A stretch of DNA of 64,000 nucleotides from Balneicella halophila (lineage in GTDB: Bacteria > Bacteroidota > Bacteroidia > Bacteroidales > Balneicellaceae). This document shows, piece after piece, positions 44,190-54,739 of the stretch. The notes under the pieces were generated by a model that saw nothing but the letters and a program-made list of their open reading frames with translations, was not told the origin of the DNA and ran no database searches. Each line of letters starts with the position of its first letter. Position 1 is the first letter of the stretch. The stretch spans positions 124,001 to 188,000 of the forward strand of contig NZ_QENZ01000005.1 in NCBI RefSeq assembly GCF_003096835.1, written 5' to 3'. The translations under genes were made by a program, and so were the position numbers.

Positions 44190-45644
44190 TTACTTATCTT
44201 TGGGAAGATGTACTAGCATATCTAGTAGATGTTTCCAAAATTTCTGAGTGGATTCTATGTGTAATCGTTCATCGGGTGAATGTGCACCTTTAATATCGGG
44301 ACCTATGGAAATCATATCCCAGTGCGGATATTTCTCTAAAAATAGACCGCATTCTAGCCCTGCATGAATTGAACGAACTACTAAATCCTTCCCAAACAAT
44401 CTTTTATAGCTCTCAACAGCTACCTCCATTATTGGAGAATCCGGGTTGGGCGTCCAGCCAGGATATCCATCAGAATGTTTTACATCAGCACCTGCTAGAT
44501 GAAATACGCTTGAGACCATTTGTGCCATATTAAATTTCTGAGAATCAACTTCACTGCGTTGAGAAGTCGTAATGATGATTTCATTATCCTCTTGTTTTAT
44601 AGCTGCTAAATTTGTTGAAGTCTCTACCATTCCTTCAATGGATTGACTCATTGAGAAAACACCATAAGGACAGGCATATATTGTATGCAACAAGGTGTTT
44701 TTTAGCTCCTTGTCCCAAACAGTTGTGTTCATTTTAGTACTTCCTAATTCAAAATGAATTTTTGGTTCTGTTTTTTTCCAAAGCTTTTCTTGCTCCACTG
44801 AATACACATTGAAAGCTGCACGAATATCTTCTTTAAATTCATTATTACATAAAACTATTGCTTCTGCTTCACGGGCTATGGCATTTCGTAAATTCCCTCC
44901 TTTGAAAGAAACTATTTCAATGTCATATTTCTGATTGATTTCCCATAGAAAACGGCCTAGTAATTTAATGGCATTACCCCTGCCCTTGTCAATATCATCC
45001 CCTGAGTGCCCACCAAGCAAACCGGTTACTTCTATTTTGATAGGAAAATATTTTGTTTCATCTACAGTAGTGGTTTTAAGTGGAAAACGAGCAACAGTGT
45101 CTATTCCTCCCGCACAACCAATAAAGGCTTCTCCATCATCTTCAGAATCTAAATTCAATAGTATTTCCCCTTTTAATATGTTGGGTTCTAAGTGAAAGGC
45201 TCCTGTAAGTCCTGTTTCTTCATCAACAGTAAATAAACACTCTATAGGGCCATGTGCTATATCTTCACTTGCTAAAACAGCCAACTGAGCTGCCACTCCT
45301 ATCCCATTATCTGCACCCAAAGTAGTTCCTTTGGCTTTTACCCACTCACCATCTACATAGGTAGAAATTGGGTCTTTATCAAAGTCGTGTTCAGTACCTT
45401 CATTTTTCTCACAAACCATATCTACATGAGATTGTAAAACCACCGGTGTTAAATCTTCATATCCTTTCGTGGCAGGCTTACGCATTATCACATTACCGAT
45501 ACTATCTTTTTGTGTCTCTATATTATGCTTTTTACCAAACTCAATTAAGTATTGAATAATCTTCTCTTCCTTCTTTGAAGGTCTTGGAATTTGGCATATT
45601 TGATGGAAATAATCAAATAGAATCTTAGGCTCTAAGTTTAACAT
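44190..45644 (-). CDS. pepD: Aminoacyl-histidine dipeptidase (cytosol nonspecific dipeptidase, M20)
   Basis: The 484-residue protein is a PepD-type M20C di-zinc dipeptidase, which splits Xaa-His and many other dipeptides in the cytoplasm. Metal and catalytic segments appear in order: ICQIPRPSKKEEKIIQYL, VVLQSHVDMV (His ligand and Asp), TTLGADNGIGVA (bridging Asp), FTVDEETGLTGAF (catalytic Glu and ligand) and, late, SIHAGLECGLFLEKYPHWDMISIGPDIKGAHSPDERL with the last His ligand. There is no signal peptide. The small BFD-like gene follows 4 bp downstream. Confidence 0.95.
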   Translation of the reverse strand: MLNLEPKILFDYFHQICQIPRPSKKEEKIIQYLIEFGKKHNIETQKDSIGNVIMRKPATKGYEDLTPVVLQSHVDMVCEKNEGTEHDFDKDPISTYVDGEWVKAKGTTLGADNGIGVAAQLAVLASEDIAHGPIECLFTVDEETGLTGAFHLEPNILKGEILLNLDSEDDGEAFIGCAGGIDTVARFPLKTTTVDETKYFPIKIEVTGLLGGHSGDDIDKGRGNAIKLLGRFLWEINQKYDIEIVSFKGGNLRNAIAREAEAIVLCNNEFKEDIRAAFNVYSVEQEKLWKKTEPKIHFELGSTKMNTTVWDKELKNTLLHTIYACPYGVFSMSQSIEGMVETSTNLAAIKQEDNEIIITTSQRSEVDSQKFNMAQMVSSVFHLAGADVKHSDGYPGWTPNPDSPIMEVAVESYKRLFGKDLVVRSIHAGLECGLFLEKYPHWDMISIGPDIKGAHSPDERLHIESTQKFWKHLLDMLVHLPKDK

Positions 45645-45774
45645 TATTTATGAGTTTTATTAAAATATGGTTAAGTATTGCAAAAGTAACAATATATTCT
45701 TAGGTATAAAATAGTCTAATCAATCAAGTTTTCTTATCTTTAAGGACTAATAATATTATTGAAACATTTACAAT

Positions 45775-47724
45775 ATGCCTTATTTAAAATTTGACAAATT
45801 AGAATTAGTAAATTTACAATATTCTACTTCGAAAGAGCTATTACGAACTAACCGTTCTGGATCTTATTCCAATACTACAGTTAGTGGTTGTAATACTCGA
45901 AAATACCATGGGTTGTTGGTAAGTCCTATCGAGGCATTTAACAACTCTATGCACGTGCTTCTCTCCTCTTTAGATATTTCTGTGATTCAACATGAACAAG
46001 AGTTTAATTTGGGATTGCATAAGTATGCTGGAAATCATTATAAGCCTAAGGGACATAAGTATTTGAAAGATTTCAGTGTTGATACTATCCCATTATTTAC
46101 CTTTCGCGTTGGTGGTGTTGTCCTCAGATTAAGTAAAATATTGGTAGAAAAAAATGAACAAGTTTTAGTACGCATAAGTTTAGATAAAGCACATTCGAAA
46201 ACCAAGATACGTCTAAAACCAATGCTTACATTTAGAAACATACACGAGCTTACTAAAGAGAATATGCATGCGAATACGCGAGTGCAACCGACCAACAATG
46301 GTGTTATTGCTAAGCTATATGAGAACTATCCGGAGCTTTATATGCAGACCTCCAAGAAAGGTGAATTTGTCTCTATCCCTTTGTGGTATAAAGATGTTGA
46401 ATACATAGAAGAACAAAAACGTGGCTACGCTTACAAAGAAGATTTGTTTTCACCGGGATATTTTGAATTGCCGATTGAGCCAGGAGAAACAATTTATTTT
46501 TCTGCTTCACTGAAAAAGAAAGTGCCTTCAAAATTTGAGTCATCCTTTGATGAATCTAAAAATAAGAGAGTTGACAGAGGCAGTTTCTTGAAGTGTTTGC
46601 ATAATGCAGCACAACAATTTATTCGTAAAAAAGGCAAAAGTATTGAACTCGTTGCAGGATTTCCTTGGTATGATGTAATCCCTCGTGATACTTTGATAGC
46701 AGCACCTACACTTTTATTTGAAAACAATGACAAAAACAACTACAAAAGTTTAATTAGCAACTTAGTTGATAATCTAGAGCTCGAGACTGGAGAGATATGG
46801 GGCAGTAAGCAAGTAAGTGTAGATGCTCCATTATGGTTGTTCTATTCGCTCTATCAATATGAACAATATAAATCTAAATCTAATATTTGGAAAGATTATC
46901 GGAAAGTAATAAAACAAATACTAACAGCTTACCGAGAAAATCAATTAAAACATATAGAATATCGTGATAATGGACTTTTGTATATAACTAATGAGCAACT
47001 GCCTCTTACTTGGATGAATAGTAATATTAATGGCAGGGCTGTCGTAAAACGACATGGCTATGTGGTGGAAGTTTGCGCACTATGGTACAATGCTATTTTC
47101 ACAGCAATGCAATGGGCAAAGAAAGCAAAGGATGCTAGCTTTATCAGGGAGTGGGCACCAATTGCTCAATTGATTGAAGAGAATTTCAAAAAAACGTTTT
47201 CTGACGAATCACATAGCTACTTAGCAGATTACGTCACGAATGATTATCAAAACTTTGACTTCAGACCCAACCAACTGATAGCTATCGGCCTCCCCTATAC
47301 TCCCTTAGAGAGAGAGGATATTCTTATCATAAAAAGATTGGTAAAACAAGAACTACTTACACCTAAGGGAGTTCGTACTTTGTCACCACAAAATAATATG
47401 TATTCTAAAAGCTATGAGGGGAACCATCTCGAGCGTGAGCAAAAAGCTCATCAAGGTACGGTTTATCCATGGCTATTGTTGTTTTATTGTGAGGCGTATT
47501 TAAAATTGCATTATAGAAGCATTCCCGGTGTCTTGCAAGAGATTATTGATAATTTCGAAGAGGATGTAACTGTTTACGGAATTGGAACGATAAATGAAAT
47601 GTACGATGCAGATCCGCCACAGACACCAAGAGGAGCTATTTCTATGGCAACTTCTGTAGCTGCAATCTTGAGAATTTATCGATTGCGCGAACAGTGGATG
47701 GCTACACACACGATTGAAGAATAA
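45775..47724 (+). CDS. Glycogen debranching enzyme (amylo-alpha-1,6-glucosidase type)
   Basis: The 649-residue protein has the bacterial GDE layout. An N-terminal beta domain includes ELLRTNRSGSYSNTTVSGCNTRKYHGLLVSP. The C-terminal GH133-like (alpha/alpha)6 domain includes ELVAGFPWYDVIPRDTLIAAPTL, SVDAPLWLFYSLYQYEQYK, LPLTWMNSNINGRAVVKRHGYVVEVCALWYNA, FRPNQLIAIGLPYTPL and AHQGTVYPWLLLFYCEAYLK. The PWYDVIPRDT and LTWMN acidic residues are the expected active-site region. It removes alpha-1,6 branches from glycogen. It starts a four-gene glucan cluster; the next gene is 19 bp away. Confidence 0.9.
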   Translation: MPYLKFDKLELVNLQYSTSKELLRTNRSGSYSNTTVSGCNTRKYHGLLVSPIEAFNNSMHVLLSSLDISVIQHEQEFNLGLHKYAGNHYKPKGHKYLKDFSVDTIPLFTFRVGGVVLRLSKILVEKNEQVLVRISLDKAHSKTKIRLKPMLTFRNIHELTKENMHANTRVQPTNNGVIAKLYENYPELYMQTSKKGEFVSIPLWYKDVEYIEEQKRGYAYKEDLFSPGYFELPIEPGETIYFSASLKKKVPSKFESSFDESKNKRVDRGSFLKCLHNAAQQFIRKKGKSIELVAGFPWYDVIPRDTLIAAPTLLFENNDKNNYKSLISNLVDNLELETGEIWGSKQVSVDAPLWLFYSLYQYEQYKSKSNIWKDYRKVIKQILTAYRENQLKHIEYRDNGLLYITNEQLPLTWMNSNINGRAVVKRHGYVVEVCALWYNAIFTAMQWAKKAKDASFIREWAPIAQLIEENFKKTFSDESHSYLADYVTNDYQNFDFRPNQLIAIGLPYTPLEREDILIIKRLVKQELLTPKGVRTLSPQNNMYSKSYEGNHLEREQKAHQGTVYPWLLLFYCEAYLKLHYRSIPGVLQEIIDNFEEDVTVYGIGTINEMYDADPPQTPRGAISMATSVAAILRIYRLREQWMATHTIEE

Positions 47725-47743
47725 AAATAAATAAAAATATCAT

Positions 47744-49030
47744 ATGAAAGTACTAATGTTTGGGTGGGAATTTCCCCCACATATTTCAGGAGGCTTAGGA
47801 ACCGCTTGCTATGGTCTTACTAGAGGGCTATCCACTTTTGAAGATATGGATATACTGTTTGTCGTGCCCAAAACGCACGGAGATGAAGAACCTAAAAGAA
47901 TGGAACTTCTAGGTGCTGAGAATGTTGCTATTGATTTTTCAAAATTAAATACCAATCGCTTTAAGAAGTTGCAGGTCTATTCTCATCTTGTTCCCTATAC
48001 TTCCCCTGATGAATATTATGCCTTTCAAGAACAAAGTGAAGAGAGTCAAATCAAACACATAAAATCCAGGGGGAAGACATTCTTTAATTTCACAGGGAAA
48101 TATGGGAAAAATTTGATGGAAGAAATTTCAGACTATAGCATTGTAGCTTATAACATCGCGCAAGAGCACGACTTTGATATCATCCATTCGCATGACTGGC
48201 TCACCTACCCCGCGGGCATAGTGGCTAAGGAGGCTACTGGAAAACCATTAGTAATTCATGTGCATGCTACAGACTTTGATCGTAGTGGCGGGAATGTGAA
48301 TCCTGATGTATTTAAAATCGAGAAAGACGGCATGGAGGCCGCAGACAGTATTATTACAGTAAGTAACCTAACTAGAGATACCGTTATTCATAAATATGGA
48401 ATATCACCGGAGAAGGTAACTACGGTTTATAATGCTGTAGAACCTTTGAAATTGTCTGATAATATTAAAAAAGAATCTAAGTTAGACGAAAAGATCGTCA
48501 CATTTTTGGGTAGAATAACGCATCAAAAAGGACCTACATACTTTATAGAAGCAGCAAAAAAGGTTTTAGACAAAACAGATAATGTCCGTTTTGTAATGGC
48601 AGGAAGTGGTGATATGATGGAGAAAATGATTCGGCATGCGGCTAGTTTAGGCATAACCGACAAATTCTACTTTACCGGATTTCTAAAAGGTGACGATGTC
48701 TTTAAGATGTTTTATCAAAGTGATGTATATGTGATGCCCTCAGTTTCAGAACCTTTTGGGATTTCTCCCTTAGAAGCTATGCAAACTGATGTTCCTACTA
48801 TTATTTCATATCAATCAGGAGTGGCAGAGGTGGTAAAACATGCTTTAAAAGTGAACTATTGGGATACCGATGCGTTGGCAAACGCTATTTACGGATTGAT
48901 TACTTATCCTTCTATGGCAAAGACATTTAAGGAGTTTGGTCGTAAAGAGGTGGAAAGCCTAAAATGGGAAAATTCTGCGGCAAATGTGAGAGATGTTTAT
49001 TTTAAAACATTAGAAAAAACCAATAACTAA
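47744..49030 (+). CDS. GT4-family glycosyltransferase of the glycogen cluster
   Basis: The 428-residue GT-B protein has the N-terminal glycine-rich loop MFGWEFPPHISGGLGTACYGLTRGL, the donor-side EKVTTVYNAVEP and FLGRITHQKGPTYFIEAAKKVL, and SVSEPFGISPLEAMQTDVPTIIS with the E-x7-E retaining motif. Gene order places it between the debranching enzyme and a GH57 amylase. In Bacteroidota this slot is usually called glycogen synthase-like or alpha-glucan GT4, and a role in glucan elongation or maltosyl transfer is likely but not proven here. It overlaps no neighbour (gaps 19 and 63 bp). Confidence 0.88.
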   Translation: MKVLMFGWEFPPHISGGLGTACYGLTRGLSTFEDMDILFVVPKTHGDEEPKRMELLGAENVAIDFSKLNTNRFKKLQVYSHLVPYTSPDEYYAFQEQSEESQIKHIKSRGKTFFNFTGKYGKNLMEEISDYSIVAYNIAQEHDFDIIHSHDWLTYPAGIVAKEATGKPLVIHVHATDFDRSGGNVNPDVFKIEKDGMEAADSIITVSNLTRDTVIHKYGISPEKVTTVYNAVEPLKLSDNIKKESKLDEKIVTFLGRITHQKGPTYFIEAAKKVLDKTDNVRFVMAGSGDMMEKMIRHAASLGITDKFYFTGFLKGDDVFKMFYQSDVYVMPSVSEPFGISPLEAMQTDVPTIISYQSGVAEVVKHALKVNYWDTDALANAIYGLITYPSMAKTFKEFGRKEVESLKWENSAANVRDVYFKTLEKTNN

Positions 49031-49093
49031 ATAAAGTAACAGACTACATACTTTTGAGAAATGAAGTTAGACTAGTCATAAATTTGTAATTCC

Positions 49094-50386
49094 ATGAAAA
49101 ACATATGTTTATATTTTCAAGTTCATCAACCGTTTCGTTTCAAGAAATATTCTTTCTTCGATATGGGAAAAGAACATTATTACTACGATGATTTTTTGAA
49201 TGAGAGTGTGATGAGAAAAGTAGCTGAGAAATGCTATTTGCCTGCAAATAATCTTTTACTAAAGCTTATTGAACAAAATAAAGGCGAGTTTAAAGTCACA
49301 TTCTCTATATCAGGAACAGCTCTTGATCAATTTGAATTGTATGCCCCTGAAGTACTAGAGAGTTTTCAGAAACTGGCAGAGACTGGTTGTGTTGAGTTTT
49401 TAGCGGAGACCTATTCACACTCGCTAGTATCATTACACAATAAAGATCTTTTCAAAGAGGAAGTTAAAAAGCATACTAAAGCCCTTAAAAACCTGCTGGG
49501 AATAAAAAAACCTAAAGTTTTTAGAAACACAGAGTTGATTTATTCTGATATGCTGGGTAAGGATATTTTTGAAATGGGATTCAAAGGAGTTCTTGCAGAA
49601 GGTGCAAAACATATTCTTGGATGGAAAAGCCCTAACTATATATATTGTAATCCTTTAGAGCCAAAGTTGAAACTCTTGTTGCGAAATTATAATTATAGTG
49701 ATGATATTGCATTCCGATTCTCAGACACCTCGTGGACAGAATACCCACTTACGGCAAAGAAATTTGCATCATGGATTGCTTCAGATGAAAATGAAGAGAG
49801 CCAAATCGTAAATCTATTTATGGATTATGAGACCTTTGGGGAACATCATAATGCAGCTACAGGAATTTTTGATTTTTTAGAACACCTGCCGACAGCAGTT
49901 CTTGAAGAAGAGCTGAAATTCATCACACCTTCTGAAGCTGTCAGTAGTTTAGACACCGTCTCTCCTATGTCTATGCCCTATCCTACCTCATGGGCTGATG
50001 AAGAGCGTGATGTTTCAGCGTGGTTAGGAAACGAGATGCAGAAAGAAGCTTTTGATAAATTGTATCAGCTAGCTCCATTGATAAAGAAGATAGACAATAA
50101 GAAGTTGAAAAGAGATTGGGAATATTTACAGACTAGTGATGCATTTTATTATATGTCAACAAAATGGTTTACTGATGGTGATGTTCACACATACTTTAAT
50201 CCTTACCCATCCGCCTACGATGCGTTTCTGAATTATATGAATATCTTGAGTGATTTCTCACAAGAGGTACATAAGTTGATTTCTCCAAGCAACAAAAAAG
50301 ATGATATCATTGCTGAGTTGAAAGAAGAGTTGAAACATAAAGAGAAGCAACTGAAAGAATATCAAGAAATCATAAAATCATTATAG
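49094..50386 (+). CDS. Glycoside hydrolase family 57 (alpha-amylase / 4-alpha-glucanotransferase type)
   Basis: The 430-residue protein has the GH57 conserved regions: HQPFRF near residue 12, EFLAETYSHSLVSLH, GFKGVLAEGAKHILGW with the likely nucleophile Glu169, and VNLFMDYETFGEHH with the likely acid/base Asp244. A helical bundle and a charged coiled-coil tail (KKDDIIAELKEELKHKEKQLKEYQEI) complete it. The GH57 core is complete, so it should hydrolyse or rearrange alpha-1,4 glucan. Its place in the glycogen cluster and the lack of a signal peptide argue for cytoplasmic action. Confidence 0.9.
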   Translation: MKNICLYFQVHQPFRFKKYSFFDMGKEHYYYDDFLNESVMRKVAEKCYLPANNLLLKLIEQNKGEFKVTFSISGTALDQFELYAPEVLESFQKLAETGCVEFLAETYSHSLVSLHNKDLFKEEVKKHTKALKNLLGIKKPKVFRNTELIYSDMLGKDIFEMGFKGVLAEGAKHILGWKSPNYIYCNPLEPKLKLLLRNYNYSDDIAFRFSDTSWTEYPLTAKKFASWIASDENEESQIVNLFMDYETFGEHHNAATGIFDFLEHLPTAVLEEELKFITPSEAVSSLDTVSPMSMPYPTSWADEERDVSAWLGNEMQKEAFDKLYQLAPLIKKIDNKKLKRDWEYLQTSDAFYYMSTKWFTDGDVHTYFNPYPSAYDAFLNYMNILSDFSQEVHKLISPSNKKDDIIAELKEELKHKEKQLKEYQEIIKSL

Positions 50387-50459
50387 GTTTTATGGAAATG
50401 TTTGCATGCACTTTTTATGAGAAGTTTTAATAAAAATAGGGTAGCCTATACTAAAGGGT

Positions 50460-50467
50460 TATTTTTG
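50460..50467 (+). promoter_or_regulatory. -7 promoter element of the synthase-phosphorylase gene
   Basis: TATTTTTG is an exact TAnnTTTG match 17 nt before the ATG at 50485, suggesting an internal promoter within the glycogen cluster. A -33 element is not clear. Confidence 0.4.
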
Positions 50468-50484
50468 TAAAAGTTGATAACGAT

Positions 50485-53400
50485 ATGAAACAATACGAAG
50501 AAATAGATTTTATTTTTGAAACAAGCTGGGAAGTTTGTAATAAAGTGGGTGGTATCCATACTGTCATTAAAAGTAAACTCCCACACCTTCAAAAAATAAT
50601 TGGAGATAATCTCGTCTATATAGGTCCTGATATTTGGAAAAAAGACAACACTTCCCCTGAGTTTATAGAAGATACTAATCTTTATAGCGCATGGAAACAC
50701 AAAGCAACCAGTGAAGGACTGCGTGTACGAACAGGCTATTGGAATATCGAGGGAAAACCAAAGGTCATTTTAGTTGATTTTACCACTTTCATTCATGAGA
50801 AAGATAATCTTTTAGCGAAATTGTGGGAAGATTACTCCTTAGACTCACTTACGGGTGGCTGGAATTACGTAGAATCTGTACTGTTCGGATACGCTGCGAG
50901 TAAGGTGATAGAGAGTTTTGTTGATTTTGAAACTTCATACACGGATAAAATTCTTGCCCATTTTCATGAATGGATGACGGCTTCAGGTGTTTTATACTTA
51001 AAAAAATATTTACCTCATATAGCCACAGTATTTACAACACATGCTACAAGTTTAGGACGCTCTATTTGCAGCAACAATCAAAAACTTTATAATTATTTAG
51101 AGGCAGACAAACAACATCCGAAAAATAAAGCTCGAGAATTAAATATTTTCTCTCAACATTCTATCGAAAAGAAAGCTGCCGAGCATTCCGATGCTTTTAC
51201 AACTGTAAGCGACATTACCGGGAAAGAATGTAAAGTTTTACTTGGCAAAAAGCCAGACGTCATTACACCTAATGGATTTTGGAGTGAGGACAATCAACAA
51301 TTAGCAGGGAAACGAGATAGCGCTAGGATAAAACTGAAGGATGTTGCTAGAGCTTTAACGGGTTCAGTATCTGACGATGCACTTCTTATTGCAACCAGCG
51401 GACGTTATGAGTTCAGAAACAAAGGTCTCGACTTATTTATTGATGCACTAACTAATCTTCGCGAGCAAAATATTGAAAAAGAAGTTGTAGCATTTATTCT
51501 GGTACCGGCTTGGCAAAAGAATGTTAATTTAGAATTACAAAGGAAGCTGGCTGGAGAAGATGTGGAAATTTATAATAAAATGCTGACACATCACCTGATG
51601 GATGAGGCTAATGATAAAATTCTAAACTCATTAGCTTATCATCAATTTTATAATGCCGAGGAAGATAAAGTGAAAATCATTTTCGCCCCAGTCTATTTGG
51701 ACGGTAACGATGGTATCTTCAATCAAGAGTATTATGATTTGTTAGCAGGATTTGATCTTACGCTCTTCCCCTCCTACTATGAACCATGGGGCTATACTCC
51801 ATTAGAGAGTGTGGCTTATGGTGTTCCTACGCTTACCTCATCTCTTGCCGGATTTGGAGTTTGGTCAAAAGAGAATACTGCGAATCAGTTGATAGATGGT
51901 ATAAAAGTAATCGAGCGTAATGATGAGAATTATAAACAAGCAGAACAACAACTAGCTGATGAAATAGCTAGTTATGCATCATATTCTAACGAAACTTATG
52001 AGCAAGCAAGAAATAGCGCTTTTAAAGTTGCAGAAAAAGCACTTTGGGAGAATTTCTTTGACAACTATAAACAGGCATACAGCATTGCTATAAGTAAAGT
52101 TGAAGATAGAATTTCAACAATTATAGATACAAAAAAGAAAAAAGAAAGTCGAATTATAAAAGAAATGGAAATAGAGAACACACCTAACTGGAAGAAATTA
52201 ATTGTACAGTCTGATTTACCAGACAATTTAGATAAACTAGAGGAATTATCCATGAACCTATGGTGGGTATGGAATGATGAAGCTCAAGAACTTTTTGAAG
52301 AAATAGACCCTGACGGATGGGTAGATTGCAAGAAAAACCCCCTGGCGATCCTTAGAATGGCTGATACTGAGCGTTTGGCAGAAATAGGCAGAAATGAAGA
52401 GTACATTAATAAACTTGACCGAGTTTATAATGATTTTAAGGAATATATGTCCTCAAAACCTGCACCTGATGCTAACCATATTGGTTACTTTAGTATGGAA
52501 TATGGTTTGACTAATTTACTTAAAATCTATTCTGGGGGTTTAGGTATTTTAGCTGGTGATTATTTGAAAGCAGCAAGTGATACCAATCAGCCTTTGGTTG
52601 CTGTAGGATTTATGTATCGCTATGGTTACTTTACACAACGCCTCTCTGCAGAAGGATATCAAATTTCAGAATATGAATCGCAGGTTTTTAGCGAACTGCC
52701 CGCAAAGATGCTAAGAGATAATACAGGTGAACCTTTACGTCTATCAGTGAGTTTCCCCGGTCGTGATGTGTATTTTAGAATATGGCAAGTGCAGGTTGGT
52801 CGTGTTGATTTATATCTTTTGGATACCGATACACATTTTAATACCGTTGAAGACCGATCAATTTCTTATAAACTCTATGGTGGAGACTGGGAAAACCGCA
52901 TCAAACAAGAGTTAGTCTTAGGTATGGGTGGAATGAAATTGCTGCGTGAGCTAAATGTAAAGACAAACATTTACCACCTGAACGAAGGACATGCGGCATT
53001 TGCAAACTTAGAGCGTTTGACGTACAATATGGAGCAATATAATCTTTCATTTGATGAAGCACTCGAAGTTGTGAGAGCAGCGTCTCTATTTACCACACAT
53101 ACTCCAGTACCTGCAGGGCATGATTCATTTTCTGAAGACTTTATTCGCACGTATCTGCGTCACATGCCAGAGCGCCTTAATATTTCTTGGGAAGCATTTC
53201 TTGGCTTAGGTCGATTCAATCCGTCTGATAGTGGAGAAAAGTTTAGCATGAGTGTCTTTGCTGCAAAAACCTCCTCAGAAATCAATGGAGTAAGTAAGTT
53301 GCATGGAAAAGTGAGTCGCGAGATGTTTGCACATCTATGGCCAGGTTTCGCTTCCAATGAGTTAGCATTAGGGCACGTAACCAATGGTGTCCATTATTCT

Positions 53401-54717
53401 ACTTGGACAGCTAAAGAATGGAAAGATATTCATAAAAGAATCTTAGGAGAAGAATACATTCATGATTTATCCAATAAAGAAATATGGAGTAGAATATATA
53501 ATTTAGATGATGCAGAAATTTGGGAGGTTCGTAATTCGCTACGTAAAAATCTGATTGATTTTATTAAGAGAAAAATAGTGAAGAACTGGATTAGACGCCA
53601 TGAAGACCCAAGTACATTAGTCGATATTCAGGAAAATCTAAGTGACAAGACGCTTACCTTAGGTTTTGCTCGTAGATTTGCTACTTACAAAAGAGCACAC
53701 TTATTGTTCACAGATTTAGATCGGCTTAATCGACTATTAAATGCGCCTGACCGCCCTGTTCAGATTCTTTTTGCCGGGAAAGCACACCCTGCTGATAAAG
53801 CGGGACAGGATTTAATCAAAAATATTGTAGAAATATCTAGAAAGCCTGAATTCGTTGGTAAGATTCTATTCTTAGAAAACTATGATATGGATTTGGCAAA
53901 GCATCTCATCAGTGGCGTAGATGTTTGGCTCAATAACCCTACCCGACCATTAGAAGCGAGTGGTACCAGCGGGCAAAAGGCTGAGATGAATGGTGCGCTT
54001 AACTTTAGTGTGCTTGATGGCTGGTGGGTAGAAGGTTATAAAGAAGGTGCAGGCTGGGCACTTCCGGAGGAACGAACTTACGAGGAGCAGTTTATGCAAG
54101 ATAAATTGGATGCCGCCACTATTTATCACAAACTCGAGAATGAGGTGATACCATTGTTTTATGATAGAGATGAAAATCATATCCCTCATGGCTGGATTCA
54201 ATACATTAAGAAATCATTTGCAGAAATAGCTCCGGAGTTTACGACCAAACGAATGATAGATGATTATAACAACAAATTCTATAAAAAGTTGCACATACGT
54301 GCTTCAGAAATGCGTGCTGACAACTTTAAGCAAGCTGAAGATTTAGCGGCTTGGAAAAAGAAGATTCAAAACGGTTGGGATAAAATTGAGGTGGTGAAAT
54401 ATGAGTTTCCAGATACTGTCTTAAATCCTTACATTTCAGGAGAACAATTTGCAGGAACTATAGTTTTAGACCTTAAGGAACTGCAAGAGCAGAATATTGG
54501 TGTTGAGATGGTCTTTACCAATTCAAAACGTGCAGATAATATGGAAATAGAGGATGTTCAAGAACTTAAGCTTGATAGAATGGAAGGCAGTTTGGCATAC
54601 TATACTACTCAATTCAATTTAAGCAGACCGGGAGTGTATGATTATGGATTACGCATCTTCCCCAAGAATGAAAAACTCGCTCACAGACAAGATTTCCCTA
54701 TCCTAAAATGGATATAG
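50485..54717 (+). CDS. Glycogen synthase (GT3) - alpha-glucan phosphorylase (GT35) fusion
   Basis: One 1410-residue chain carries two enzymes. Residues 1-560 match eukaryote-type GT3 glycogen synthase: FIFETSWEVCNKVGGIHTVI at the donor loop, FTTHATSLGRSI and LFPSYYEPWGYTPLESVAYGVPTL with E-x7-E. From about 575 the DUF3417 head of alpha-glucan phosphorylase follows (LEELSMNLWWVWNDEAQELF). The GT35 core has YKLYGGDWENRIKQELVLGMGGMKLL, HLNEGHAAFANLE and GTSGQKAEMNGALNFSVLDGWW, with Lys1165 as the likely PLP lysine. A helical linker with KKKKESRIIKEMEIEN joins them near 545-570. Synthesis and phosphorolysis thus sit on one polypeptide. The order matches a known Bacteroidota arrangement. Confidence 0.9.
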   Translation: MKQYEEIDFIFETSWEVCNKVGGIHTVIKSKLPHLQKIIGDNLVYIGPDIWKKDNTSPEFIEDTNLYSAWKHKATSEGLRVRTGYWNIEGKPKVILVDFTTFIHEKDNLLAKLWEDYSLDSLTGGWNYVESVLFGYAASKVIESFVDFETSYTDKILAHFHEWMTASGVLYLKKYLPHIATVFTTHATSLGRSICSNNQKLYNYLEADKQHPKNKARELNIFSQHSIEKKAAEHSDAFTTVSDITGKECKVLLGKKPDVITPNGFWSEDNQQLAGKRDSARIKLKDVARALTGSVSDDALLIATSGRYEFRNKGLDLFIDALTNLREQNIEKEVVAFILVPAWQKNVNLELQRKLAGEDVEIYNKMLTHHLMDEANDKILNSLAYHQFYNAEEDKVKIIFAPVYLDGNDGIFNQEYYDLLAGFDLTLFPSYYEPWGYTPLESVAYGVPTLTSSLAGFGVWSKENTANQLIDGIKVIERNDENYKQAEQQLADEIASYASYSNETYEQARNSAFKVAEKALWENFFDNYKQAYSIAISKVEDRISTIIDTKKKKESRIIKEMEIENTPNWKKLIVQSDLPDNLDKLEELSMNLWWVWNDEAQELFEEIDPDGWVDCKKNPLAILRMADTERLAEIGRNEEYINKLDRVYNDFKEYMSSKPAPDANHIGYFSMEYGLTNLLKIYSGGLGILAGDYLKAASDTNQPLVAVGFMYRYGYFTQRLSAEGYQISEYESQVFSELPAKMLRDNTGEPLRLSVSFPGRDVYFRIWQVQVGRVDLYLLDTDTHFNTVEDRSISYKLYGGDWENRIKQELVLGMGGMKLLRELNVKTNIYHLNEGHAAFANLERLTYNMEQYNLSFDEALEVVRAASLFTTHTPVPAGHDSFSEDFIRTYLRHMPERLNISWEAFLGLGRFNPSDSGEKFSMSVFAAKTSSEINGVSKLHGKVSREMFAHLWPGFASNELALGHVTNGVHYSTWTAKEWKDIHKRILGEEYIHDLSNKEIWSRIYNLDDAEIWEVRNSLRKNLIDFIKRKIVKNWIRRHEDPSTLVDIQENLSDKTLTLGFARRFATYKRAHLLFTDLDRLNRLLNAPDRPVQILFAGKAHPADKAGQDLIKNIVEISRKPEFVGKILFLENYDMDLAKHLISGVDVWLNNPTRPLEASGTSGQKAEMNGALNFSVLDGWWVEGYKEGAGWALPEERTYEEQFMQDKLDAATIYHKLENEVIPLFYDRDENHIPHGWIQYIKKSFAEIAPEFTTKRMIDDYNNKFYKKLHIRASEMRADNFKQAEDLAAWKKKIQNGWDKIEVVKYEFPDTVLNPYISGEQFAGTIVLDLKELQEQNIGVEMVFTNSKRADNMEIEDVQELKLDRMEGSLAYYTTQFNLSRPGVYDYGLRIFPKNEKLAHRQDFPILKWI

Positions 54718-54739
54718 AAATTCATTGAAGATGTTAATA

